Positions 45,056-53,278 of a stretch of DNA of 64,000 nucleotides are shown here, piece after piece. The notes under the pieces were generated by a model. It was not told where the DNA came from, ran no database searches, and saw nothing but the letters and a program-made list of their open reading frames with translations. The position numbers were made by a program, and so were the translations under genes. The stretch lies in contig NZ_MAUE01000040.1 in the NCBI RefSeq assembly GCF_001702265.1, positions 1-64,000 on the forward strand. The letters run 5' to 3'. Source of the DNA: Pseudomonas aylmerensis (GTDB taxonomy: Bacteria; Pseudomonadota; Gammaproteobacteria; Pseudomonadales; Pseudomonadaceae). The first letter of the stretch is position 1; the number at the start of each line of letters is the position of its first letter.

Positions 45056-46879
45056 TTAGAGAACCAGGGGTTTATGAGGGGATTGCGTGCGTTTGAAGGC
45101 GTAGCCCGAGGCGCTGAGGCCGTTGACCTGGCGGCTCACGGTGTCGCCCAGGCCATAGCCGTTACCGGCCAGCACCGCGTGAGCGTTGTCGACCGGCAGC
45201 AGGATGTAGTCGGTCAGCGGTTCGTCGTGTCGTTGGCCGCGCATCACCAGGAAGCCGTCTTCCAGGCGCACGCTGACACCGCTCAACGGTGCGTCGGGCT
45301 CATGGGTGTTGAGCACTTGATACGTGCCGATGGTGTCGGCCCAGGCCAGGGGCAAGGGTGGCGGCTCGATGCGCTCGCCGATGGCAATGCGTTGGCCGTG
45401 GCTGCGTGCGGTGAGCATCTGACGGCCTTGCACCGTGACAACGTCCAACTGGATGCGGCTGAGTTCGCCGAGGTCCTTGAGCCAGAAGCCGAGGACTTTT
45501 TTCTGCGCGCGCAACCAGCCTTCGTCGTCGCGCAGCAACTCGAAATCGAAGCCGGCCAACTCGCCAGCCAGCCGGCTGTGGCCATCCTTGATGCGAAACA
45601 CGCCCCAGGCGGTCGCATAGAACCCGGCCAGGCGCTTGCGGTCGATGGCCGCCGGCACGTGGCGCAACTTGAGGCCATGGCTGGGCGCCTGGCAGTCATC
45701 GGCGCAGACTGCCTGGCCGGTTTGTGCCTGCAGCATCAGGCGCAGGGTGTCGGTGGCCAGCGTGGCGACCAGTTCCTCGGCATGGCTGTCATTGGCCATG
45801 ATGATCACGCCCAGTTGCTGGTCCGGCAGCAGGGTCAACTGTGCAGCGAAATCATCCCCTCCACCGCTGTGCTGGTAGGTGCGTATGGCGGGGCCGACCG
45901 GTTCGTCACCGCAGGGCGCGAGGAACCAGGCCAGGCCCACCTGGCAGTCGAAGTCCAGCGCGTTGCCGGTGTTTTGCTGGGTGAACATCTGCTCAATCGA
46001 GGCACTGCGCAGCAGCCGCTGATCTTTGTAGAGGCCGTGGGCAAACAGCATCTGCAGGTAGCGCGCGAGGTCCTTGGGGCTGGTCCACAAACCGCCTGCG
46101 GCGAGGTCGCGCACCTGGGCATCGGGGCTGGCAATCCCGTCCTCGTAGCCTTGGGCGCGGTAATCCTGCGCGCTGCGGGTGCCGGTAAAACCCGACTGGT
46201 TCATCTCCAGCGGCTTGAGCAGGCTGTGCTGCAACTGGGCTTCGAAGCTGTTGCCGCTGGCGCGTTCGATGGCGGCTCCGACCAGCGCATAAGCAAGGTT
46301 GGAATAGGCCACTTGAGAGCCCGGTGGACTGCTCAACCACACGCCGGAGATGCGCATCGGCATCTGGCCCATGGCGAAGTCGCTGCGCAGGTCGCGCAGG
46401 TGTTCGCTGGGCAGGCCGGATTGGTGGCTGAGCAACCGCCGCAAGGTGATATCGCGGTCGGCGGCGGCCGGGTCGGCATGAAAGCGCGAACGCACATGGA
46501 ACTCGCGCAGGGTCTGCTGGATCGGCGCATCCAGGGCCAGCCGCTGTTGCTCCACCAGTTGCAAGGCTGCCGTAGCCGTCAGCAGTTTGGAAATGCCGCC
46601 GGCGCGAAACGCCGTGTTTGGCGTGACCGGCACGCCCCGCGCCTTGTCGGCCAGGCCGAAGCCGCGCGCCCAGATCAGTTCCTGGCCATTGACCAGGGCA
46701 ATCGACAGGCCGGCCACGTTGTCGCGCGCCATGTCGCGCGGAATACGCGCCTGCAGGTAGCGAATGACGGCGCCGTAGTCACCCTTGGGAATCGGCGGCG
46801 GGGCCGGCGATTGCCCTTGGCAACCGAGACTGCCGAGCAGGCAACCCAACAGCGGAATACCGCGCAATGTGCGAACCAT
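45056..46879 (-). CDS. Serine-hydrolase-fold (class C beta-lactamase-like) protein with altered SxxK
   Basis: 607 aa from the ATG at 46879 (a GTG at 46888 is in frame). The signal region ends near a Cys (LLGSLGCQG), so it is probably a lipoprotein. The N-terminal 350 aa is a beta-lactamase/DD-peptidase fold: TAFRAGGISKLLTATAAL, RLLSHQSGLP, YSN at 192-194 and YQHSGGGDDFA. The position of the catalytic Ser (three before the Lys) is Gly95, so the nucleophile seems lost. The C-terminal 230 aa is a lipocalin-like beta domain. It lies 8 bp upstream of mipA on the same strand. Confidence 0.85.
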   Translation of the reverse strand: MVRTLRGIPLLGCLLGSLGCQGQSPAPPPIPKGDYGAVIRYLQARIPRDMARDNVAGLSIALVNGQELIWARGFGLADKARGVPVTPNTAFRAGGISKLLTATAALQLVEQQRLALDAPIQQTLREFHVRSRFHADPAAADRDITLRRLLSHQSGLPSEHLRDLRSDFAMGQMPMRISGVWLSSPPGSQVAYSNLAYALVGAAIERASGNSFEAQLQHSLLKPLEMNQSGFTGTRSAQDYRAQGYEDGIASPDAQVRDLAAGGLWTSPKDLARYLQMLFAHGLYKDQRLLRSASIEQMFTQQNTGNALDFDCQVGLAWFLAPCGDEPVGPAIRTYQHSGGGDDFAAQLTLLPDQQLGVIIMANDSHAEELVATLATDTLRLMLQAQTGQAVCADDCQAPSHGLKLRHVPAAIDRKRLAGFYATAWGVFRIKDGHSRLAGELAGFDFELLRDDEGWLRAQKKVLGFWLKDLGELSRIQLDVVTVQGRQMLTARSHGQRIAIGERIEPPPLPLAWADTIGTYQVLNTHEPDAPLSGVSVRLEDGFLVMRGQRHDEPLTDYILLPVDNAHAVLAGNGYGLGDTVSRQVNGLSASGYAFKRTQSPHKPLVL

Positions 46880-46973
46880 GAAGAGCACCCGGATGGCCGT
46901 TTGGATGCTCGAATGCTAGGGAAGCGCGGTCCGACAATCTTTGCGAGCTTTGTCGGGAAACTGTCAAAGACTG

Positions 46974-47462
46974 TTAACGGGTCAACCCCAGGCGCTCATG
47001 CCATTGGGCGATGGATTCTTCGGGGTATTCCTCGAACTGCAGGTCGCCCTTGCGCACGCTGACCTCGACCCATGGCGCCTTCGAACCGAGCATCAAGTGC
47101 GTGTGTTGCGGCGGTACCGGCAAGGGCGTGTCGATGGCCGAGGCGAACGGGTGGATCAGTTCCGGCCATTCCGGGCTGAACAGCCACAGGGCGCTGCCGC
47201 ACTGCGAGCAGAAGTGCCGCTCGGCCGTGCTGGCGTGGGCGCGACTGGCGCCGTCGGGCTTGAGCCGCGCGTGATAGATCGAAATCTGTTTGCGGCCCTG
47301 GACCTTCAAGCTGTGGGTGTCCCCGGCCAGGTTGATCGCGTAGCCGCCACCGCCTTGGGTCTTGCGGCAGATAGAGCAATAGCAACGCTGGTAAGGGTAG
47401 GGGTGGGCGCTGTTCAGGCTGAACGTCACGGCGCCGCAATGGCAGGATCCTTCGAGTTGCAT
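46974..47462 (-). CDS. GFA family protein (formaldehyde-activating/CENP-V fold)
   Basis: 162 aa. The zinc-binding Cys are in SCHCGAV (residues 7-10), YCSICRKTQGGGGYA and FCSQCGSALW. This is the GFA fold; some members bind S-hydroxymethylglutathione, many have no proven activity. AGGAG precedes the ATG at 47462. It sits between the serine-hydrolase-fold gene and the itaconate LysR gene, on the same strand as both. Confidence 0.88.
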   Translation of the reverse strand: MQLEGSCHCGAVTFSLNSAHPYPYQRCYCSICRKTQGGGGYAINLAGDTHSLKVQGRKQISIYHARLKPDGASRAHASTAERHFCSQCGSALWLFSPEWPELIHPFASAIDTPLPVPPQHTHLMLGSKAPWVEVSVRKGDLQFEEYPEESIAQWHERLGLTR

Positions 47463-47495
47463 GGGGCGTCTCCTCTGGCAAGGTGACTTTTGAGC

Positions 47496-48386
47496 TTAGG
47501 CGCTCTGCGGCATCAGCGTGGCGATCAATGCACGAATGGTCCCCGGCAGTGCTTCCAGCTCGCGTACCAGGATGCTGCGCTCGCGAATCGCCCAGGGCTC
47601 ATCCAGCTTCACCGCCACCAACTGCATGGTGCGACTGTGCCGCACGGCGGCAGACTCTGGAATGATGCCGATCCCGACCCCGGCCTCGACCATCCGGCAG
47701 ATCGCCTCGAAGCTCGACACCTGGATGCGCAACGACAAATGTTTGCCCAGGCGTTCCACGTGCTCACGCAGGAAACTCAACAACGTGCTGCCTTCATGCA
47801 GGCCGATATGCTGGTAGGCGAGCGTTTGCTCCAGTGTCACCGAGGGCAGCTGCGCCAGCGGGTGGTCGACCGGCACCATCAGTACCAATTCATCGGTGCT
47901 GAAGTGCAGCACCTGCAGACCCGCGGCCTCCACGGGGCCGGCGATGATGCCCATGTCGCTGGTGCCATCGAGCACGCCGCGCACGATATCGCGGGACAGG
48001 CGTTCCTGCAGGTCCACGGTCACGCCGGGGCGCTGCGACAGGAAACCCGCGAGTACCTCCGGGAGGAACTCGGTGACCGCCGTGGTGTTGGCGAAGATGC
48101 GGATATGCCCGGCAGAATCGACGCCGTACTGGGTGAACTCACTCTTCAGGTAATCGACCTGGCGCATGATCAACCGCGCATGGTGCAGCAGCCGTTCGCC
48201 CGCCGGGGTGATCTCCACGCCACGGCTGTCGCGGTACAGCAGGCGCGTGTCGAGTTGGCCCTCCAGGGCTTTGATCCGCGCACTCGCGGCAGCCGGCGAG
48301 AGAAATGCACGCTTGGCGCCCTGGGTAAGGCTGGGGGATTCGGCGATATGGATAAACAGGCGCAGGTCGGCGAGATCAAAGTGCAT
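47496..48386 (-). CDS. LysR regulator of the itaconate cluster (RipR/ItcR type)
   Basis: 296 aa from the ATG at 48386 (AGGTG upstream). The LysR helix-turn-helix is in LADLRLFIHIAESPSLTQGAKRAFLSPAAASARI. The effector domain follows from about residue 90. It diverges from the itaconate genes with a 191-bp gap that contains a dyad with the T-N11-A form bound by LysR proteins. In P. aeruginosa a LysR gene (PA0877, from memory) has this place, so it likely activates the operon with itaconate or itaconyl-CoA as inducer. Confidence 0.85.
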   Translation of the reverse strand: MHFDLADLRLFIHIAESPSLTQGAKRAFLSPAAASARIKALEGQLDTRLLYRDSRGVEITPAGERLLHHARLIMRQVDYLKSEFTQYGVDSAGHIRIFANTTAVTEFLPEVLAGFLSQRPGVTVDLQERLSRDIVRGVLDGTSDMGIIAGPVEAAGLQVLHFSTDELVLMVPVDHPLAQLPSVTLEQTLAYQHIGLHEGSTLLSFLREHVERLGKHLSLRIQVSSFEAICRMVEAGVGIGIIPESAAVRHSRTMQLVAVKLDEPWAIRERSILVRELEALPGTIRALIATLMPQSA

Positions 48387-48471
48387 GCAAGACACCTATT
48401 CGGGCAACGGTGATGGCAACAAGGCGCGGGCAGGCCAGCGCCTACAAGGAATACGCTTGTAAATGAGGCTG

Positions 48472-48492
48472 GCGTTCAGCATAACCGAACGC
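48472..48492. promoter_or_regulatory. Candidate LysR-type operator (dyad with T-N11-A)
   Basis: GCGTTC-N9-GAACGC forms a 6-bp perfect dyad whose inner TTC/GAA ends contain a T-N11-A box. It lies 86 bp from the Ich start and 86 bp from the LysR start, midway between the two divergent genes. Confidence 0.55.
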
Positions 48493-48577
48493 TGGTTTAT
48501 TGAAATGCAAATTCTCAGAACGGGCACGCGCTTGCATGATCCGGGGCAGACACTCACTGCCCGAGGACCTGCACCCG

Positions 48578-49396
48578 ATGAGCGCCACTGATTGGATCGG
48601 CCGAAGCGAAACCGCCCACGATCACCTGAGCCCCAACCTGCTCAGGCGAATCGCCGCCACCTTCGGCGAACCCGTGCCAGAGCAGGGTGCTGACCTGCCA
48701 CCGTTGTGGCAATGGTGCTTTTTCCAGGACCCGCTGCCGGAGACTGCCCTGGGCACCGACGGCCATCCGGCCCGGGGCGGTTTCCTGCCGCCGGCCGACA
48801 ATCGCAATCGCATGTGGGCCGGTGGGCGTATCGAGTTCCTGCACGCCTTGCGTGCCGGTGAGGCGGCGACGCGCGTGTCGACCATCACCCAGGTCGAAGA
48901 AAAGACCGGCCGCACCGGTTCGCTGCTGTTCGTTACCGTGCGCCACGACTACTCCCAGGACGGCCGCCTGGCCATCCGCGAAGAACAGGACATCGTCTAC
49001 CGTGAACCGACGCCACCCAAGGCCGGCAGCGGCGATGCCCTGGCACGGGGCGAGTGGAAAGAGACGGTCGACCCGACGCCGACCCTACTGTTTCGCTACA
49101 GCGCCGTGACCTTCAACGGCCATCGCATTCACTACGACTACCCCTACGTCACCGGCACCGAAGGCTATGCCGGGCTGGTGGTGCATGGTCCGCTGATCGC
49201 CACCTTGAGCTTGCGAGCCTTTTGCCGTGCGCATCCGGACGCGACCTTGCGCCATTTTGCCTATCGCGGCGTACGCCCGTTGATTGCGCCGCAGCCGTTT
49301 GAAGTCGGCGGGCGCGTGACCGCCGACGGTGTCGCCGCGCTATGGGCGGGCAATGCGGACGGCCTCGCGCAGACCGCCGAAGTACGTTTCGAATAA
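48578..49396 (+). CDS. ich: Itaconyl-CoA hydratase (MaoC-like)
   Basis: 272 aa. Double hot-dog MaoC-like protein of the mesaconyl/itaconyl-CoA hydratase group. The hydratase Asp and His are D187 (HYDYPYV) and H203 (VVHGPLIATL). It should hydrate itaconyl-CoA to (S)-citramalyl-CoA, step two of itaconate breakdown. It is the first gene of the operon, with GAGGA about 10 nt before the ATG. Gene order from here (hydratase, acyl-CoA dehydrogenase, MmgE/PrpD, CoA-transferase, CitE-like lyase, TRAP transporter) is that of the P. aeruginosa itaconate cluster. Confidence 0.87.
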   Translation: MSATDWIGRSETAHDHLSPNLLRRIAATFGEPVPEQGADLPPLWQWCFFQDPLPETALGTDGHPARGGFLPPADNRNRMWAGGRIEFLHALRAGEAATRVSTITQVEEKTGRTGSLLFVTVRHDYSQDGRLAIREEQDIVYREPTPPKAGSGDALARGEWKETVDPTPTLLFRYSAVTFNGHRIHYDYPYVTGTEGYAGLVVHGPLIATLSLRAFCRAHPDATLRHFAYRGVRPLIAPQPFEVGGRVTADGVAALWAGNADGLAQTAEVRFE

Positions 49397-49425
49397 TCCA
49401 AGAACAACAGGCGGAGAGCCGTGAC

Positions 49426-50589
49426 ATGCACCCCAATGACAACGAAGAACTGAATGCCATCCGCGAAGGTGTGCGCGCCTTGTGCGCCGAATTCGACGCG
49501 GCTTACTGGCGCAAGATCGATGAAGAAAAGGGCTTCCCCGAAGCGTTCGTCAAGGCGCTGACCGACGCCGGCTGGCTGTCGGCGATGATCCCTGAAGAAT
49601 ACGGGGGCTCCGGCCTGGGCCTGGCGGAAGCCTCGGTGATCCTCGAGGAGGTCAACCGCTGCGGCGGCAATTCCGGCACCGTGCACGGCCAGATGTACAA
49701 CATGTTCACTTTGCTGCGCCACGGCAGCGAGGCGCAAAAACGCTTCTACCTGCCCAAGCTCGCCGGCGGCGAATTACGCCTGCAGTCGATGGGCGTGACC
49801 GAGCCCACCACCGGCACCGACACCACCAAGATCAAGACCACTGCGATCAAGCGCGGCGACAAATACGTGATCAATGGCCAGAAGGTCTGGATCTCGCGGG
49901 TGCAGCATTCCGACCTGATGATCCTCTTGGCGCGCACCACGCCCCTGGCCGAGGTGAAGAAAAAGTCCGAGGGCATGTCGATCTTCCTGGTCGATCTGCG
50001 CGAGGCCATCGGCAACGGCCTGACCGTGCAGCCCATCGCCAACATGGTCAACCACGAGACCAACGAGCTGTTCTTCGACAACCTGGAACTGCCCCTCGAT
50101 AGCCTGATTGGCGAGGAGGGCAAGGGCTTCAAATACATCCTCGACGGCCTCAACGCCGAGCGCACGCTGATCGCCGCCGAATGCATCGGCGACGGCCGCT
50201 GGTTCATCGAAAAGGCCAGTGCGTATGCCCGCGACCGCGTGGTGTTTGGCCGGCCCATCGGGCAGAACCAGGGCGTGCAATTCCCGATTGCCGAAGCGCA
50301 TATCGAAATCGAAGCGGCCGACCTGATGCGCTGGCGCGCCTGCGAGGAATACGACAGCGGCCAGAACGCCGGGGCCAGCGCCAATATGGCCAAGTACCTG
50401 GCGGCCAAGGCGTCCTGGGAGGCAGCCAACGCCTGCCTGCAAACCCACGGCGGCTTCGGTTTTGCCTGTGAGTACGACGTCGAGCGCAAATTCCGCGAAA
50501 CCCGCCTGTACCAGGTGGCGCCGATCTCGACCAACCTGATCCTGTCCTACGTGGCCGAGCACTTGCTCGAACTGCCACGCAGCTTCTGA
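49426..50589 (+). CDS. Acyl-CoA dehydrogenase of the itaconate cluster
   Basis: 387 aa, FAD flavoprotein of the ACAD family: VTEPTTGTDTTKI, VINGQKVWISR and FGRPIGQNQGVQFPIAEAHIE. The C-terminal YEGT Glu of most ACADs is not present (LYQVAPISTNLIL), but an ERT motif (LNAERTLIAAE) offers a Glu at the place used by isovaleryl-CoA dehydrogenase. GGAG lies 9 nt before the ATG. Its substrate in this pathway is not established; oxidation of a C5 acyl-CoA is plausible. Confidence 0.87.
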   Translation: MHPNDNEELNAIREGVRALCAEFDAAYWRKIDEEKGFPEAFVKALTDAGWLSAMIPEEYGGSGLGLAEASVILEEVNRCGGNSGTVHGQMYNMFTLLRHGSEAQKRFYLPKLAGGELRLQSMGVTEPTTGTDTTKIKTTAIKRGDKYVINGQKVWISRVQHSDLMILLARTTPLAEVKKKSEGMSIFLVDLREAIGNGLTVQPIANMVNHETNELFFDNLELPLDSLIGEEGKGFKYILDGLNAERTLIAAECIGDGRWFIEKASAYARDRVVFGRPIGQNQGVQFPIAEAHIEIEAADLMRWRACEEYDSGQNAGASANMAKYLAAKASWEAANACLQTHGGFGFACEYDVERKFRETRLYQVAPISTNLILSYVAEHLLELPRSF

Positions 50590-50599
50590 GGCCCTGACC

Positions 50600-51949
50600 A
50601 TGAGCCATACCCAAGCCCTGTGTCGGTTCCTTGCCGAACTGAACTACGACCACTTGCCCGAGCCCGTGTTGGCGCGCACCGAAGACCTGTTCCTGGATTG
50701 GCTGGCGTCGGCGCTGGCCAGCCAGGGCGCACACCCGATTCCGTTGTTCGAGCGCTATGCGCAAAAGATGGGACCGAGCAGCGGCCCGGCGCAGGTGATC
50801 GTCAACGGGGGCAGCAGCAGTGCGTATTTCGCCGCGCTGGTCAACGGCGCCGCGTCGCATCTGGTGGAGCAGGACGACCTGCATAACAGCTCGGTGCTGC
50901 ACCCGGCAACGGTGGTGTTTCCCGCCGCCTTGGCCGCGGCGCAGGACCTTGGCAAATCCGGCCGTGAGTTGCTGCTGGCCGCGGTGGCCGGTTATGAGGC
51001 CGGGATCCGCATCGGCGAATTCATGGGCCGTTCCCACTACCGCATCTTCCACACCACGGCCACCGTCGGCACGCTGGCGGCGGCCGTGGCGGTGGGCAAG
51101 TTGTTGGCGTTCAACCAAGAACAATTCATCAACCTGCTCGGCAGCGCCGGCACCCAGGCCGCCGGGCTGTGGGAGTTTTTGCGCGACGCCGCCGACTCCA
51201 AGCAACTGCACACGGCCAAGGCCGCAGCAGACGGATTGCTCGCCGCTTACCTGACGGCGGAGGGGCTGACCGGCGCGCGCAATATCCTGGAAGGCGACCA
51301 AGGCCTGGCGGCGGGCATGTCCACGGATGCCGAGCCGAGCAAATTGTCGGCTGGCCTGGGCAGCCGCTGGGCGCTGCTGGAAACCTCGTTCAAGTTCCAC
51401 GCCTCGTGCCGGCATACCCATCCTGCCGCCGATGCGCTGTTGGATTTGATGCAGCGCGAAGGCCTCAGCGCCGCCGACATCAGCCACGTGCAAACGCGTG
51501 TGCACCAGGGCGCCATCGATGTGCTGGGGCGAGTGAACGTGCCGACCAGCGTGCACCAGGCCAAGTTCTCCATGGGCACCGTGCTGGGATTGATCGCCGT
51601 GCATGGCAAGGCCGGGCTCACCGAATTCCACGAATGGGCGTTGACTGATCCTGGCGTGGCGGCGTTTCGCGACAAGGTCAGCATGACCCTCGACCCCGAA
51701 GTCGACCGCGCCTATCCGCAGCGCTGGCTGGGCCGCGTCACCGTCACCACGGTGGACGGCCGCACGCTGCACGGCGCCATCGACGAGCCCAAGGGTGATC
51801 CGGGCAACACCTTGAGTCGCGCGGAACTGGCCGACAAATTCCAGCGCCTCACCCAGTTCAGCGCCGCGCGCACACCGGCCCAGGCCGACGCATTGATCGC
51901 CAAGGTCTGGGATTTGCGCAACGCCGCGTCCATGGCCGATTGCCTTTGA
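50600..51949 (+). CDS. MmgE/PrpD family protein (IRG1-fold) of the itaconate cluster
   Basis: 449 aa, all-alpha N-terminal domain plus C-terminal lid. Residues in the usual active-site positions are present: D92/D93 and H101 in EQDDLHNSSVLHPA, H151 in FHTTATVG, K207 in LHTAKAAADG and H274 in CRHTHPAAD. The family includes 2-methylcitrate dehydratase and cis-aconitate decarboxylase (IRG1/CadA, which makes itaconate). A protein that makes or breaks a C5-C7 tricarboxylate fits the neighbourhood, but the direction and substrate are unknown. It is 10 bp after the ACAD stop. Confidence 0.87.
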   Translation: MSHTQALCRFLAELNYDHLPEPVLARTEDLFLDWLASALASQGAHPIPLFERYAQKMGPSSGPAQVIVNGGSSSAYFAALVNGAASHLVEQDDLHNSSVLHPATVVFPAALAAAQDLGKSGRELLLAAVAGYEAGIRIGEFMGRSHYRIFHTTATVGTLAAAVAVGKLLAFNQEQFINLLGSAGTQAAGLWEFLRDAADSKQLHTAKAAADGLLAAYLTAEGLTGARNILEGDQGLAAGMSTDAEPSKLSAGLGSRWALLETSFKFHASCRHTHPAADALLDLMQREGLSAADISHVQTRVHQGAIDVLGRVNVPTSVHQAKFSMGTVLGLIAVHGKAGLTEFHEWALTDPGVAAFRDKVSMTLDPEVDRAYPQRWLGRVTVTTVDGRTLHGAIDEPKGDPGNTLSRAELADKFQRLTQFSAARTPAQADALIAKVWDLRNAASMADCL

Positions 51950-51962
51950 GGAAGGAACTGTC

Positions 51963-53156
51963 ATGAGCAACCAACGACCGCTGGACGGCATCACCGTTGT
52001 CAGCCTGGAACATGCGATTGCCGCGCCATTCTGTACCCGCCAGCTGGCGGACCTCGGCGCCCGCGTGATCAAGATCGAACGCCCCGGGGCCGGTGATTTT
52101 GCCCGTGGCTACGACGAACGCGTGCGCGGGCTGGCCTCGCATTTCGTGTGGACCAACCGCTCCAAGGAAAGCCTGACCCTGGACCTCAAGCAGGACGAAG
52201 CCGGCGATATCCTCGAAGCCCTGTTGGCGGATGCCGACGTGCTGGTGCAGAACCTTGCACCCGGTGCGGCGGCGCGCATGGGCTTGTCGTTCGAGGCGCT
52301 GCACGAGCGTTTTCCTCGGCTGATCGTCTGCGATATTTCCGGCTATGGCGAAGGCGGGCCCTACGAGAAGAAGAAAGCCTACGACCTGCTGATCCAGAGC
52401 GAAGGCGGCTTTTTGTCAGTCACCGGTGGCCCTGGCGAAGACCAGATGGCCAAGGCTGGTTGCTCCATCGCCGATATCTCCGCCGGCATGTACGCCTACA
52501 GCGGCATCCTCTCGGCGCTGCTGCTGCGTGGCAAGACCGGCAAGGGCAGCCGCATTGACGTGAGCATGCTCGAAAGCCTGGTGGAGTGGATGGGCTACCC
52601 GATGTATTACGCGTTCGACGGCGCACCGCAGCCACCCCGTGCCGGCGCGGCGCATTCGACGATCTACCCGTATGGGCCGTTTCCCACCGGCGACGGCGGC
52701 ACGGTGATGCTCGGCCTGCAGAACGAGCGCGAATGGGCGGCGTTCTGCGACAAGGTGCTGCTCACCCCGCAATTGGCCACGGACGAGCGCTTCAGCGCCA
52801 ACTTCAAGCGCTCGGCCAACCGTGAGGTACTGCGCCAGATCATCGTCGACAGCTTTGCGCAGTTGGATGCCGAGGCGCTGATCCAGCGCCTGGAAGACGC
52901 GCAGATCGCCAGTGCGCGCGTCAACGACATGCAAGGTGTGTGGGACCACCCGCAACTCAAGGCGCGTGATCGCTGGCGTGAAGTCGACAGCCCGGCCGGT
53001 CCGCTGCCGTCGTTGCTGCCACCGGGGCGCAATGCGGCATTTACCCCGCGCATGGATGCCGTTCCTGCGTTGGGCCAGCACAGCCAAGCGATTCTCGACC
53101 AGCTCGGCTTCAGCGCCGAAGCCATCGAAACCCTGAAAACACGCGGCGTCATTTGA
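51963..53156 (+). CDS. ict: Itaconate CoA-transferase (class III, CaiB/BaiF family)
   Basis: 397 aa. Family III CoA-transferase with the catalytic Asp at 171 (SIADISAGMYA) in the expected place, and the N-terminal LEHAIAAPFCTRQLADLGA. It should move CoA from succinyl-CoA to itaconate, the first step. AGGAAGG lies 6-7 nt before the ATG, and the gap to the PrpD gene is 13 bp. Assignment as Ict rests on gene order with P. aeruginosa PA0882, family and neighbours. Confidence 0.87.
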   Translation: MSNQRPLDGITVVSLEHAIAAPFCTRQLADLGARVIKIERPGAGDFARGYDERVRGLASHFVWTNRSKESLTLDLKQDEAGDILEALLADADVLVQNLAPGAAARMGLSFEALHERFPRLIVCDISGYGEGGPYEKKKAYDLLIQSEGGFLSVTGGPGEDQMAKAGCSIADISAGMYAYSGILSALLLRGKTGKGSRIDVSMLESLVEWMGYPMYYAFDGAPQPPRAGAAHSTIYPYGPFPTGDGGTVMLGLQNEREWAAFCDKVLLTPQLATDERFSANFKRSANREVLRQIIVDSFAQLDAEALIQRLEDAQIASARVNDMQGVWDHPQLKARDRWREVDSPAGPLPSLLPPGRNAAFTPRMDAVPALGQHSQAILDQLGFSAEAIETLKTRGVI

Positions 53157-53169
53157 CCCCGCACCCTTT

Positions 53170-53251
53170 GTAGGCGCCGGCGTGCCGGCGATGGCGTCCT
53201 TGAGTCTTGGTTTGACCTCTGGGCCGCTATCGCTGGCCAGCCAGCGCCTAC
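53170..53251. repeat. REP-type palindrome inside the itaconate operon
   Basis: GTAGGCGCCGGCGTGCCGGC at the left is mirrored by GCTGGCCAGCCAGCGCCTAC at the right. It sits between ict and ccl and may act as an RNA stabiliser within the transcript. Confidence 0.75.
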
Positions 53252-53278
53252 CGGGGGCGATAACAAGGAAATTGTGTG

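Noticed and set aside
45074..47062. Antisense open frame of 662 codons over the serine-hydrolase-fold gene
   Set aside because: The minus-strand gene has clear beta-lactamase-fold motifs; the other frame has none.
50204..52072. Antisense open frame of 622 codons over the MmgE/PrpD and acyl-CoA dehydrogenase genes
   Set aside because: It crosses two well-supported genes on the other strand and shows no domain or ribosome-binding site.
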